In this document: piece after piece, positions 6,386 through 14,101 of the stretch | Numbering within the stretch: position 1 is the stretch's first letter | How the letters are laid out: every line of letters starts with the position of its first letter | From: Candidatus Zambryskiibacteriota bacterium | GTDB taxonomy: Bacteria; Patescibacteriota; Minisyncoccia; Phycocordibacterales; DATDWN01 | NCBI GenBank assembly: GCA_009694965.1 | Contig: SIBV01000003.1 | Location: 1-37,284 of the forward strand | Direction of reading: 5' to 3' | DNA length: 37,284 bases | Notes under the pieces: generated by a model | Database searches by the model: none | Told to the model about the DNA's origin: nothing | What the model saw: only the letters and a program-made list of their open reading frames with translations | Made by a program: the position numbers and the translations under genes

Positions 6386-6641
6386 AGAGAAAACCTCCTT
6401 TCACATCCTCGTATCTCAGCTTAAAACGTTTGATGGGTTTTTTTGGTTTTGGCTCACTTCCATGTGAGAAAATACGAATTTCCATTTTCTTGTTTCTACC
6501 TTGGACAACTGACCGATTACAGTTCATCCGAAGTGCGATTACATCAAAACTGAGATCCGAATCACACCTTAAGAGTTGGTCCATTCTTTGCAACTCTTCG
6601 TTAGTCAGTGGTTTACGTTTTGCTTTGCCTTTTGTGCTCAA
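6384..6641 (-). CDS. Small basic protein, possible HTH, foreign-looking
   Basis: An 85-residue protein rich in Lys/Arg. The middle, LSFDVIALRMNCNRSVVQGRNKK, could form a helix-turn-helix (residues about 30-52); the end is KPKKPIKRFKLRYED. I do not recognise a named family. It starts at TTG with a strong Shine-Dalgarno (AGGGGAG, 6 nt upstream) and a spaced promoter, unlike most genes here, and ends in a tight terminator. This looks like a self-contained imported cassette. A role in DNA binding is only a guess. Confidence 0.55.
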   Translation of the reverse strand: MSTKGKAKRKPLTNEELQRMDQLLRCDSDLSFDVIALRMNCNRSVVQGRNKKMEIRIFSHGSEPKPKKPIKRFKLRYEDVKGGFL

Positions 6642-6659
6642 TTCAAGCTCCCCTGCCCA

Positions 6660-6688
6660 ATATTACAATAAAACAGGTTTCCGTCCAA
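6660..6688 (-). promoter_or_regulatory. Promoter TTGGAC-N17-TAATAT plus Shine-Dalgarno
   Basis: On the minus strand TTGGAC (6683-6688) and TAATAT (6660-6665) are 17 nt apart; AGGGGAG then precedes the TTG start at 6641. This is a classical sigma70 arrangement with a short leader. Confidence 0.65.
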
Positions 6689-6689
6689 T

Positions 6690-6852
6690 CCCCGCAGCAA
6701 GCTGACGGGGTATTTGGCGGACAACATCAGGGCTGTTATTTTGGTATAGGAGGCGGCTCCGCCGCCACTACTACACGAATCTCATCCTCGTGGCAGAGCC
6801 AGCAGGTTTCTTGGCTTCCAATAAACATGAAATGTGTCAATTATATTATATT
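6690..6852. other. Non-coding stretch with GC-rich hairpins
   Basis: The sequence between the 85-aa gene and the holA-like gene includes hairpins CCCCG-CAGC-AA-GCTG-A-CGGGG (about 6690-6711) and GGCGGC-TCC-GCCGCC (about 6752-6767). GC content is higher than the surroundings. No ORF is convincing; it may be the upstream remnant of the imported segment. Confidence 0.4.
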
Positions 6853-7566
6853 TTACAACCCTAAAACCCACTTCTCAAGGATTATGGACAGCTCTCCTTC
6901 ACCACTTCTAACCCTATGGGTCATATTCACAAGTTGACTAGATAATTTTTGTAATTCTTCGGTCTTGTATTTCCTAGATCCAGTTAAGGCGTTTTTATAA
7001 ACAAACGGCGAAAGTCCCGTTTCTGATTGACTCTCTGCCTTACTTGCAAGAATCATGCTTTTTATCTGCCAAAAAAATATACCGTGTATTTCCTCTGGCA
7101 CAGCCCCTTTTTCCAAGAATCCAATATAATCAATCCATAAATTCTTCTTGTCTTTTCCAAGTAGTCCGTCAGTTATGGCAAAGAGGTTGTAGCTAGGTTT
7201 TTTTGATTCACTTTTTGAAAACACTTGAACTTGCTTTGCCACCTTTTCAATCTTTTTCAAACTAGGAGCATCTACTGCCCCTTCAAGCATAATAAAAATC
7301 TGCTCAGATATAGCCAGATTTTCTAGTCTATCTATTATAAAATTTTTAGAGTCTTTTTTTTCAAAAAGATTATCGAGAACAATGGTGTAGCGCGGATCAA
7401 ATAACCCTTGGGAAACGAGTAGCTCATCAAACTGCTCCTCACTCCAGTTCTCGGTTGTTATTTTGAAAAGCTCAGCTCCTGGGCGCTTCTTCTCCGCAAT
7501 ATTCAAAAGCTCATGGAGTTTCGCTCTAGATTTATAAGTATCTGTTCCGTATATCAGATATAACAT
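6853..7566 (-). CDS. holA: DNA polymerase III delta subunit-like protein
   Basis: HolA (delta) opens the beta clamp in the clamp loader. The 237-residue protein begins MLYLIYGTDTYKSRAKLHELLN, the usual start where delta proteins have a nucleotide-binding-like fold without a working Walker motif, followed by the FDELLVSQGLFDPRYTIVLDN and FIMLEGAVDAPSLKKIEK strands of the first domain. The C-terminal helical part (KTEELQKLSSQLVNMTHRVRSGEGELSIILEKWVL) matches the family end. It is about 100 residues shorter than typical HolA, as in other CPR genomes. No clear -10 box lies at 6-7 nt. Confidence 0.7.
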   Translation of the reverse strand: MLYLIYGTDTYKSRAKLHELLNIAEKKRPGAELFKITTENWSEEQFDELLVSQGLFDPRYTIVLDNLFEKKDSKNFIIDRLENLAISEQIFIMLEGAVDAPSLKKIEKVAKQVQVFSKSESKKPSYNLFAITDGLLGKDKKNLWIDYIGFLEKGAVPEEIHGIFFWQIKSMILASKAESQSETGLSPFVYKNALTGSRKYKTEELQKLSSQLVNMTHRVRSGEGELSIILEKWVLGL

Positions 7567-7627
7567 TGTAATTGGTTAACTAACCCTCATCTAGTTGTTG
7601 TAGTTCAATTCTACCATCTTCATCTAG

Positions 7628-7753
7628 ATTAAAAAACTTCGTTGAAATCATTTATTTTTTGGAGACTTCGGACCACTGGTGCGAGACTGAGCGAAAATTC
7701 AGTGGAATTTATCGCGTGCTCCAAAAAATAAATGTTGAGAAAGAAGTTTTTTA
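7628..7753. repeat. Large imperfect hairpin downstream of polA
   Basis: Outer arms of about 38 nt (GATTAAAAAACTTC ... CATTTATTTTTTGGAG and complement) pair with about six mismatches; the inner part has CCACTG/CAGTGG. The right arm includes the polA stop. The centre (GCGAGACTGAGCG, AAATT-stem-AATTTATC) resembles family G. The minus strand also contains a 23-codon reading frame ending DEDGRIELQQLDEG, probably incidental. No other gene lies in 7567-7750. Confidence 0.6.
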
Positions 7754-10105
7754 ATCTATTTCTTCCATCTCTCCCCAATTATTACCTACTGAAGCATTTG
7801 TCTCACACACAATTCCACTAGCCTTTTTAGGATCAACTATTGACTCCATTATTTTTTTTATCTCTGGAACTACTGACTCCACGATGTTGTCTTTGATCTC
7901 ATAAACTAATTCATCGTGAACCTGAAGAAGGAGTCTAACATCCTTTTCTAAATTCTTTCTGGTAACAAACTTATCAACTTCAATCATAGCTAACTTCACA
8001 ATATCTGCTCCAGTCCCTTGGACAGGCGCATTGATTGCCATTCTCTCAGCTGACGCTTTCATAAAAGGTAGTTTCGAATGTATATCAGGAAAGTATCTTC
8101 TTCTTCCGAAAAAAGTTTCGGTATAACCTTTTTGCGTTGTTTCTCTTTTTACATTTTCAAGATACTCCGCGAGCCCAGAAAACTTGTTGAAATAACCGTC
8201 CAGAAACTGCTGTGCCTCTTCACGGCTTGTTCCAATATTTTTCTGTAGGGCTGTGACTCCCATTCCGTACATAACTCCGAAGTTTATAACCTTGGCTTTT
8301 ATTCTCATGGTCTTGGTCACCTCCCTCATAGGGACTCCAAAGACCTCACTTGCAACTGCCGTGTGGACATCTAGACCCTCCTTAAAAATCTCAATCAGCT
8401 TTTTGTCGCCAGAGAGAAAGGCAGCAATTCGGAGCTCCATCTGTGAGTAATCAAATGAAACCAGCTTGTAACCCTTTTCGGCGACAAATGACTTTCGAAT
8501 TTCTCTGCCTAAATCAGTCTTGTTCGGAATGTTTTGTAAGTTCGGATTTTGACTCGCCATTCTACCTGTGGCAGAACCTGCTTGTAGAAAATCGGAGTGT
8601 AAGCGATTTTCCTTATCCACTTGTGTTGGAATAGTATCAATATAGGTTCCCAGTAATTTCGACAATTCTCTATATTCCAAAACAAATGAAGCGATAGGAT
8701 GTTCCTCACGAAGCTTTTCTAATTCTGACTCTTTGGTGGAAAATCCCCCACTCGCTGTTTTCTTCTGATTCTTTGGTTTCAATCCCATCTTCACAAAAAG
8801 CATTTCACCTAGTTGTTTTGGTGAACTAATATTAAATTCCCCCCCGACAATCTTCCATATTTTTTTCTCAAGAGACGTTAGTTCCTTGTGGTACTCTTTG
8901 GACAACACTTTTAGTCGCTCAACATCTACTTTTATGCCAACCTCATTCATTTTCTTTGTGATTGGCAAAAGGGGCTTTTCTATTTCTTCATACACAAAGG
9001 AAATGCCTTGGTCTTTTATTGTTTTCTCTAAATTGATCCGGGCTTCCGCCAATGTGTTTGTTCGAGTATATGACAAAATATCATTCAAATCTGGAGTGGT
9101 TTTGTTCGAATCAACTACCCAAAGCATAAGTCCCACCTCTCTTATCTCTTCTGGGTCCTCCTCTTTCAATATAGATTCCGGAACTTCTAGCGAAAGAACT
9201 TCAGCGATTTTCGCACCAAGTTGTCTGAATTCAAACTCAATGAACAGCTCCTGAACCTTCTTCATGTCTATATCATCTCTCCACACCTTTTCGGGAATAG
9301 TGAAATGTATTGGAGCATCTCTCCTAATAGTTGCGAGCATTTTGGAGAAACTTGCTTCCTCCTCACCAGCTTTAAGAAGTTCCACTATTCTTTTTTTGAT
9401 ACCCGCTTTTTCAAAAGCCTTTTCGTCCTTTTTCAGTTTCTTATATATGTCTTCAATCGAACCGAAGTTAACGATGAGGTCTGTTGCGGTTTTCTCTCCA
9501 ATTCCTGCAATGCCTATTATGTTATCCGACGGATCTCCTCGTAGTCCTTTGTAATCCGGTAATAGTTCAGGACCAAAACCAAATCTCTCCTTTACAGCAT
9601 CCTCATTATAAATAATCGTATCTTTTATGCCTTTTTTCAGAGTATAAACCTGAACCTTATCACCCACAATTAGCTGCATCGTATCCATGTCGCCTGACGC
9701 AATAAAAATATTGAGATCCTTCTCGTCCTTCATTTTTTCAACGATAGTTCCCAACATATCGTCTGCCTCAAATCCTCTGGACGAATACATAGGAATATCC
9801 ATCGCCTTGAAAACATCTTTGGATCTCTCTAGTTGCAAAACTAATGCATCATCTGTTTTCTTTCTTCCGTCTTTGTATCCATCATAGACATCATGTCGAA
9901 ATGTTCCTCCTTCCAAGTCGTAACAAGCGACGATATAATCTGGCTTCAAATCTTTTACGAGTTTTATAAGTAGTGTGCAAAGTCCATACAAAGCTCCTGT
10001 TGGTTCACCCTTGCTTGATTCGAACTCCGGCAACGCATGATAAGCCCTATGCAAAATAGCATGTACATCAAGTAATGCGAGGATTTTATGTTTTGATTTA
10101 GGCAT
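7751..10105 (-). CDS. polA: DNA polymerase I without proofreading domain
   Basis: PolA removes RNA primers and fills gaps in repair and lagging-strand synthesis. Residues 1-300 form the 5' nuclease (LLDVHAILHRAYHA, FEADDMLGT, GLRGDPSDNIIGIAGIGEKTA). Residues about 375-784 form the polymerase: SATGRMASQNPNLQNIP (about 511-527), motif A DYSQMELRIA (552-561), motif B RIKAKVINFGVMYG (601-614) and motif C VHDELVYE (729-736). Only about 50-70 residues (about 320-375) lie where family members have the 3'-5' exonuclease, and its acidic motifs are absent, so proofreading should be lacking. At 784 residues it is shorter than E. coli PolA (928). Confidence 0.95.
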   Translation of the reverse strand: MPKSKHKILALLDVHAILHRAYHALPEFESSKGEPTGALYGLCTLLIKLVKDLKPDYIVACYDLEGGTFRHDVYDGYKDGRKKTDDALVLQLERSKDVFKAMDIPMYSSRGFEADDMLGTIVEKMKDEKDLNIFIASGDMDTMQLIVGDKVQVYTLKKGIKDTIIYNEDAVKERFGFGPELLPDYKGLRGDPSDNIIGIAGIGEKTATDLIVNFGSIEDIYKKLKKDEKAFEKAGIKKRIVELLKAGEEEASFSKMLATIRRDAPIHFTIPEKVWRDDIDMKKVQELFIEFEFRQLGAKIAEVLSLEVPESILKEEDPEEIREVGLMLWVVDSNKTTPDLNDILSYTRTNTLAEARINLEKTIKDQGISFVYEEIEKPLLPITKKMNEVGIKVDVERLKVLSKEYHKELTSLEKKIWKIVGGEFNISSPKQLGEMLFVKMGLKPKNQKKTASGGFSTKESELEKLREEHPIASFVLEYRELSKLLGTYIDTIPTQVDKENRLHSDFLQAGSATGRMASQNPNLQNIPNKTDLGREIRKSFVAEKGYKLVSFDYSQMELRIAAFLSGDKKLIEIFKEGLDVHTAVASEVFGVPMREVTKTMRIKAKVINFGVMYGMGVTALQKNIGTSREEAQQFLDGYFNKFSGLAEYLENVKRETTQKGYTETFFGRRRYFPDIHSKLPFMKASAERMAINAPVQGTGADIVKLAMIEVDKFVTRKNLEKDVRLLLQVHDELVYEIKDNIVESVVPEIKKIMESIVDPKKASGIVCETNASVGNNWGEMEEID

Positions 10106-10114
10106 GTGAAAAAA

Positions 10115-10222
10115 TTTTCAGTTTTCAATTCTCAATTTTCATTGAATTTTCAATGAATTAATTTTCAAAATTGGAAATTGCAACATTGATTGAAAATTGC
10201 AAAATTGATAATTGAAAATTAC
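10115..10222. repeat. TTTTCAAT palindromic element, polA-tsaE spacer
   Basis: Iterated TTTTCAAT-type 8-mers on the left are complemented by GAAAATTG units on the right, giving a long AT-rich hairpin between tsaE and polA. It belongs to the family that also interrupts lepA, gatB and rnpB. Confidence 0.75.
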
Positions 10223-10239
10223 CTCCATTATACCACCCC

Positions 10240-10677
10240 TTAATTAAGTATCTCTATCTCTCGAGAATTAGGGTTTTCTAGGGGGTTTAGACTAATTTTG
10301 ATATGTTCTGGCATGATATCTGCCACATTTTCTGGCCATTCAATCAATATTAGATTTTTTGGATCAGAGATGATTTCTTTCCAACCTAAATGCAATAATT
10401 CCTCGGCTTTTTCCAACCGGTATGCATCTATATGTATAAGATGTGTAAATTTCTGATTTTTAAGTACGTATATTTTTTCTATCACAAATGTCGGACTGGT
10501 GATCGAATCCGGAACTCCCAAACTACTCGCGACGCATTTCGTAAAAGCAGTTTTGCCAGCTCCCAAGTTTCCATACAAACCTACCACCACTGCACTATCG
10601 TTTTTTGGAGAAAGATTTACAACAAAACCATCTGCAATTTTTTGAGTATCTTCAAGTGAACTAGACGTGTGTTTCAT
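10240..10677 (-). CDS. tsaE: tRNA threonylcarbamoyladenosine ATPase TsaE
   Basis: TsaE supports the TsaB-TsaC-TsaD system that makes t6A37 in ANN-decoding tRNAs. The 145-residue protein has the P-loop GNLGAGKTAFTK (about 36-47), the SPTFVIEKIY segment and HIDAYRLEKAEELLHLGW, all family hallmarks, then ILIEWPENV. Length is normal. TATATT lies 6 nt before the ATG. Its partners are not in this window. Confidence 0.93.
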   Translation of the reverse strand: MKHTSSSLEDTQKIADGFVVNLSPKNDSAVVVGLYGNLGAGKTAFTKCVASSLGVPDSITSPTFVIEKIYVLKNQKFTHLIHIDAYRLEKAEELLHLGWKEIISDPKNLILIEWPENVADIMPEHIKISLNPLENPNSREIEILN

Positions 10678-10683
10678 TTTGAA

Positions 10684-10689
10684 AATATA
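10684..10689 (-). promoter_or_regulatory. -10 box TATATT, leaderless start
   Basis: On the minus strand TATATT is 6 nt (TTCAAA) before the tsaE ATG at 10677; no Shine-Dalgarno. Confidence 0.65.
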
Positions 10690-10701
10690 ACATATTTTCT
10701 A

Positions 10702-10806
10702 ACCCCCACACCAATTTTAACTTAATTTAAATAATTATTATATTTTAAACTTGATTTGAATAACTTTTACATGCAGTACATGTGATAGTGAAATTGGTGT
10801 GGGGGT
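10702..10806. repeat. MITE-like element with CCCCCACACC inverted ends, copy 1
   Basis: ACCCCCACACCAATTT at 10702-10717 is the exact complement of 10791-10806. The AT-rich interior has no ORF. The same terminal sequence bounds 36501-36582. It lies between tsaE and the GC-rich lipoprotein gene. Confidence 0.8.
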
Positions 10807-10810
10807 AAAT

Positions 10811-10850
10811 TAAAAAACCGCCGGGTGGAAGTGGGACGAATCCCACCTCC
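10811..10850 (-). terminator. Terminator of the lipoprotein gene
   Basis: A GTGGGA-CGAA-TCCCAC hairpin with longer imperfect flanks is followed on the minus strand by CGGCGGTTTTTTAA. The T-run lies a little beyond the main stem, so the exact fold is uncertain. Confidence 0.55.
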
Positions 10851-10884
10851 TTCCGACAGTGTGCATGGAGGCGTCGAGAATCGA

Positions 10885-11553
10885 CTACCTCCGGTAAAGT
10901 TGGATGAACCAGTTGCGTTCCTGCTGTCCACCACCGCTACTCCAGTCGTACTTCGAAAGACTGAAGGTTTCCGACTGGGCTATGCCGATACCCCCGTCAG
11001 GCAGACGTCCAGTCGCAGTGTAGTTGAACTGGAGGAAGTCCGGCGAGTCCAGCGACCGATTCCGGAAGAGCGTCATACTCCCACCCGGGCAAAGTCCTTC
11101 AACAATCGGACCAAACTTGGCATCCGAAATATTGACAGGAAACCTGTCCATGTTGGTCACCCTAACCTTGACGAAGGAGTTGATCGTCGGGTGACTGACA
11201 GCATCTGGGTGAATCGACATCGTTGCCGGGTCACACCCTGTGATGCGTGCTCGCCCGAGAGTCCTTGCCCTTAAGGCCTCAGACTTGCGAGTTCGCTTCT
11301 TACCATCAGCCAGGCTTTTGCGAACCTCACGCTCCTCCGGCGTGTCGAGTTTCGCGACCGCCTTGTGGTCGGCCTCTTCCTGCTTGGCCTCGGCTAGCAA
11401 GGCCGCAGTTTCTCGGATTCGCTGTTCTCCAGGCGAATCACGAAGGGCCTGCTGACTCGGTGTCAGGTGGACGATCTCGGGCTTTCTCTTCCCTGCACAG
11501 GCCACCACGAAAATCGCGAAGGCCACCACAACTATCAGTTTCAGTGCGCTCAT
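10885..11553 (-). CDS. GC-rich putative lipoprotein, probably transferred
   Basis: From the ATG at 11553 the protein is 222 residues: MSALKLIVVVAFAIFVVACAGK is a lipoprotein signal with lipobox VVAC, so Cys19 or nearby should be lipidated. The next 80-90 residues are charged and helical (EEADHKAVAKLDTPEEREVRKSLADGKKR); the remainder is beta-rich (SFVKVRVTNMDRFPVNISDAKFG). I recognise no family. The ORF-track start at 11601 is rejected because GGAGGTG lies 5 nt before the inner ATG. GC is far above the neighbours, and both promoter and Shine-Dalgarno are classical, pointing to recent import. Confidence 0.65.
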   Translation of the reverse strand: MSALKLIVVVAFAIFVVACAGKRKPEIVHLTPSQQALRDSPGEQRIRETAALLAEAKQEEADHKAVAKLDTPEEREVRKSLADGKKRTRKSEALRARTLGRARITGCDPATMSIHPDAVSHPTINSFVKVRVTNMDRFPVNISDAKFGPIVEGLCPGGSMTLFRNRSLDSPDFLQFNYTATGRLPDGGIGIAQSETFSLSKYDWSSGGGQQERNWFIQLYRR

Positions 11554-11601
11554 GGCGACACCTCCAGTATCAATCATACACCATCTTAACTCTTTTGTCA
11601 A
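11554..11601 (-). promoter_or_regulatory. Consensus promoter TTGACA-N17-TATGAT and Shine-Dalgarno
   Basis: On the minus strand TTGACA (11596-11601) is exactly 17 nt from TATGAT (11573-11578), and GGAGGTG sits 5 nt before the ATG. This is the strongest classical promoter in the window. Confidence 0.85.
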
Positions 11602-11636
11602 TGATATAATAATGGCTATAAGTAAGAGTTTTCTAG

Positions 11637-11819
11637 AACTTTTGTAACTTATACTTTTTAGAGACTTGCGAGGTAGGGCGGAGGGAGCACGAGGTGAGAA
11701 GTGATATTATCACTTCGTAAAACCTTGAGCATCCTTAAATGCGAAAGGTGTACTGCTCCTGTAAGGAGGTTTCTAGCAAAAAAATATCCGTACTCTTAAA
11801 AGCATAAGTTATAAAAGTT
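11637..11819. repeat. Inverted-repeat element upstream of the pilB-like gene
   Basis: Arms of about 27 nt (AACTTTTGTAACTTAT... at 11637 and its near-complement ending at 11819) enclose a smaller hairpin GAAGTGATA/TATCACTTC (11698-11716) and a conserved module at 11721-11769. The right arm ends at the first ATG of the pilB-like ORF and offers TATAAA as a possible -10. Confidence 0.65.
11721..11769 (-). ncRNA. Candidate structured RNA module R, copy 1
   Basis: On the minus strand, CCTCCTTACAGGAGCAGTAC-ACCTTTC is followed by a small stem GCAT/ATGC and CTCAAGGT; ACCTT pairs with AAGGT and CTCCT with AGGAG. Copy 2 (16919-16972) has the same first 27 nt but a different inner stem, CATCC/GGATG. Whether it is transcribed is unknown. 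Confidence 0.45.
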
Positions 11820-11838
11820 TATGTTATTATTTGTAGAT

Positions 11839-13515
11839 ATGATTCTCTTTGACGAAGACAAACAAAATAAAAAAATTGACTACCTCCGTAAACAAGAGGA
11901 GGAGGATTTAGCACAAACTCTTTCATTGAAATACGGAGTACCCTATCTCGATCTCACAGTAACTCCAATCAATATTGATGCACTTCGTGTAATACCTGAA
12001 CTAGAGGCTCGTGAGGCACAAGTTGCAGTATTTAATGATGTGAACAAAATATTAAGCATAGGTGCTCTCGCACCACAAAGTCCGAAGACTGATGAGGTTG
12101 TGAAGCGACTGAAAGAAAAAGGCTACGCTATAGAACTATACATGGTTTCTCATGCGAGTTTAAACAAGGTGTGGAACAGATATAAGGACTTGTCGTATTC
12201 CTTAGAAACAAAATCGGGAGCCATCGATATTTCAAATGATCAAATAACAGAGTTTCTTTCAAAGGTTCACACTATTCCTGATGTTCAAGGCCTTATCGGA
12301 GAAACTCTACAGCTCAAAAAAAGCTATAGAATCTCCAGAATCTTGGAAATTATTCTGGCAGGAGCAATCGCTACAAATGCGTCCGACGTGCACCTTGAAC
12401 CGGAAGAGACTTTTGTGAGACTTCGTTATAGGCTAGATGGAATGCTAACAGAAATTATTGAATTTGATTTGGAAACTTACAAACTGTTATTACCTCGTAT
12501 AAAACTAATTTCAAACTTGAAGTTAAACATGTATGGAGCACAAGATGGACGTTTCAGTATAAAGATAAATGAAAGTGAAATTCAAATCAGAACTTCCCTA
12601 TTGCCAGGAGCATACAGTGAATCGATAGTACTTCGACTTCTAAATCCTAAATCGATTGCAGTTCCCCTCGAAGATTTGGGAATTCACCCGAGACTTCTAA
12701 AAATTATCTTGCATGAAATGACCAAGCCAAACGGTATGATTCTAAACACAGGTCCCACCGGCTCTGGTAAAACTACTGCTCTTTACGCATTTATGCGCAA
12801 AATTCATACTCCGGATATCAAAATAATTACCATTGAAAACCCGATTGAATACCACCTGCCTGGAATAGTTCAGACCCAAACTGACGACAAGAAGAACTAT
12901 GGTTTTGCCGAAGGTTTACGTGCTGCGCTCCGGCAAGATCCGGACGTTATTATGATTGGAGAAATCCGCGATTCGGAAACTGCGGAAATCGCTATTAACT
13001 CAGCCCTCACAGGTCACCTAGTATTCTCAACCCTTCACACCAACACAGCGGCCGGCACTTTCCCTAGACTAATTGATTTGGGAGTAAACTCAAAAATCAT
13101 ATCTTCTGCATTAAATATGGCCATGGCACAAAGACTAGTGAGAAAACTTTGTGTTGATTGCAAAAAGCAAGTAACTCTCGAGGGCGAAAGCAAGATAACT
13201 ATAGATAAAATTTTGAATACGATCGTAGATAAAACTTACCTAGATGGAATTGACCTAACACATATTTGGGAAGCAATGGGATGTAGCAAATGCAACAATA
13301 TAGGATACAAAGGTAGACTAGGAATTTATGAAGCTATCAAAATGGATAAGGCTATTGAAGAAATAGTAAAGAACAATGCCAGCGAAAGAGAGATAGAAAT
13401 AGCAGCTGTCCCACAAAATATTTTAAACTTGAAGCAGGATGGCATTTTGAAAGTGTTACAAGGAATAACCACTCTCGAGGAGTTGCAAAGGGTTGTTGAT
13501 ATTGAAATTGACTAG
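11839..13515 (+). CDS. pilB: Type IV pilus assembly / type II secretion ATPase (PilB/GspE family)
   Basis: This hexameric ATPase drives pilin polymerisation at the inner membrane. In ORF-track numbering there is an N-terminal MshEN-like region (LAQTLSLKYGVPYLDL, about 30-45), P-loop GPTGSGKTT (311-319), Asp box DIKIITIENPIEYHL, Walker B DPDVIMIGEIRDSETAEIA and His box TGHLVFSTLHTN. A zinc site is suggested by CVDC ... CSKC near the end. No pilin or other pilus gene is adjacent. The start is ambiguous: ATG 11821 follows TATAAA by 5 nt, ATG 11839 follows TATTAT by 8 nt; MILFDEDKQ better fits relatives. Confidence 0.88.
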   Translation: MILFDEDKQNKKIDYLRKQEEEDLAQTLSLKYGVPYLDLTVTPINIDALRVIPELEAREAQVAVFNDVNKILSIGALAPQSPKTDEVVKRLKEKGYAIELYMVSHASLNKVWNRYKDLSYSLETKSGAIDISNDQITEFLSKVHTIPDVQGLIGETLQLKKSYRISRILEIILAGAIATNASDVHLEPEETFVRLRYRLDGMLTEIIEFDLETYKLLLPRIKLISNLKLNMYGAQDGRFSIKINESEIQIRTSLLPGAYSESIVLRLLNPKSIAVPLEDLGIHPRLLKIILHEMTKPNGMILNTGPTGSGKTTALYAFMRKIHTPDIKIITIENPIEYHLPGIVQTQTDDKKNYGFAEGLRAALRQDPDVIMIGEIRDSETAEIAINSALTGHLVFSTLHTNTAAGTFPRLIDLGVNSKIISSALNMAMAQRLVRKLCVDCKKQVTLEGESKITIDKILNTIVDKTYLDGIDLTHIWEAMGCSKCNNIGYKGRLGIYEAIKMDKAIEEIVKNNASEREIEIAAVPQNILNLKQDGILKVLQGITTLEELQRVVDIEID

Positions 13516-13627
13516 AAGAAGCTATATTAATGTCAATTCTAGACATTGCATAACCTTTGAGTTCTATTGTAAAACTTGCTTGCCGAATGCGATTCTATGC
13601 CTATAATTGAAAGTAGAAAACAGTTTG
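13516..13627. other. Intergenic, nothing clear
   Basis: AT-rich sequence after the pilB-like stop; no gene, promoter or strong hairpin is evident before the structured element at 13628. Confidence 0.4.
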
Positions 13628-13750
13628 CAAACTTTCAGATTTGAGCCAAGTTCAAGGCGAAAGACTTGAAAAAGTACGAGTCGTATTAGATATACGATGA
13701 GGATTTTTGAGAGTCTTTCAACGAAGAAATTGGCCAAATATGGAAGTTTG
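13628..13750. repeat. Structured element E, copy 1
   Basis: AAACTTTCA ... AGTTCAAGGCG ... CAACG.AGAAATT.GCCAAATATGGAAGTTT forms a long hairpin with inner arms GAAAGACT/AGTCTTTC and TCGTAT/ATACGA. The copy at 19090-19210 shares the conserved blocks, while its inner stem (GGAAT/ATTCC) differs but still pairs. Confidence 0.6.
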
Positions 13751-13918
13751 GCTCCAAAGCATAAATCTCTAAGCAACACTTTTAATAGTAGATACCAAAA
13801 GCTAAGTATTTTACAAAGGATAATTCCAGTGTATTACACAAGGTAATAACCAGAACGTCCTCGCAGAAAGACTCGTAAACGTAAACGCTTAGTTGCTTAG
13901 AGATTTATATTTTGGAGC
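13751..13918. repeat. Inverted-repeat element with 27-nt arms
   Basis: GCTCCAAAGCATAAATCTCT... (13751-13777) pairs with 13892-13918 with two mismatches. The 114-nt interior has no ORF and includes GTGTATTACAC. It abuts element E. Function unknown; possible small RNA or MITE. Confidence 0.55.
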
Positions 13919-14012
13919 AGAAAGATAAGGAAAAATCTGTCGTTTACCCCGTTGAAAATTGCATTAACCTTAGGTGGAAAGTTTAGCATAAAATATTTTT
14001 CTTGTCAAGGTG

Positions 14013-14066
14013 TAGTAGAGCATAGCTCACTACACCTTAGACCCCGTAGTGAGCTATGCTCTACTA
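14013..14066 (+). promoter_or_regulatory. Perfect 21-bp hairpin upstream of ruvB
   Basis: TAGTAGAGCATAGCTCACTA... and its complement flank a 12-nt loop, 22 nt before the ruvB -10. Part (CCCCGTAGTGA) matches the ruvA upstream hairpin. It may end incoming transcription or bind a regulator. Confidence 0.65.
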
Positions 14067-14088
14067 CTAGGGTCAACCCTATTTGTAG

Positions 14089-14094
14089 TATAAT
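14089..14094 (+). promoter_or_regulatory. -10 box TATAAT, leaderless start
   Basis: TATAAT lies 7 nt before the ATG at 14102 and decides this start over the ORF-track start at 13952. Confidence 0.7.
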
Positions 14095-14101
14095 TGAATA
14101 T

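Noticed and set aside
7654-7722. A 23-codon ORF ending DEDGRIELQQLDEG upstream of the holA-like gene
   Set aside because: The acidic end looks EF-hand-like, but the frame is tiny, lies within a hairpin arm and has no start signal.
10825-11609. Plus-strand ORFs over the lipoprotein gene (10825-11274, 11240-11455, 11247-11609)
   Set aside because: Long frames are expected antisense to a GC-rich gene; only the minus frame has promoter, ribosome site and signal peptide.
13952-14101. N-terminal 50-residue extension of RuvB
   Set aside because: It is translated from the upstream hairpin, absent from RuvB proteins, and a TATAAT-ATG start exists at 14102.
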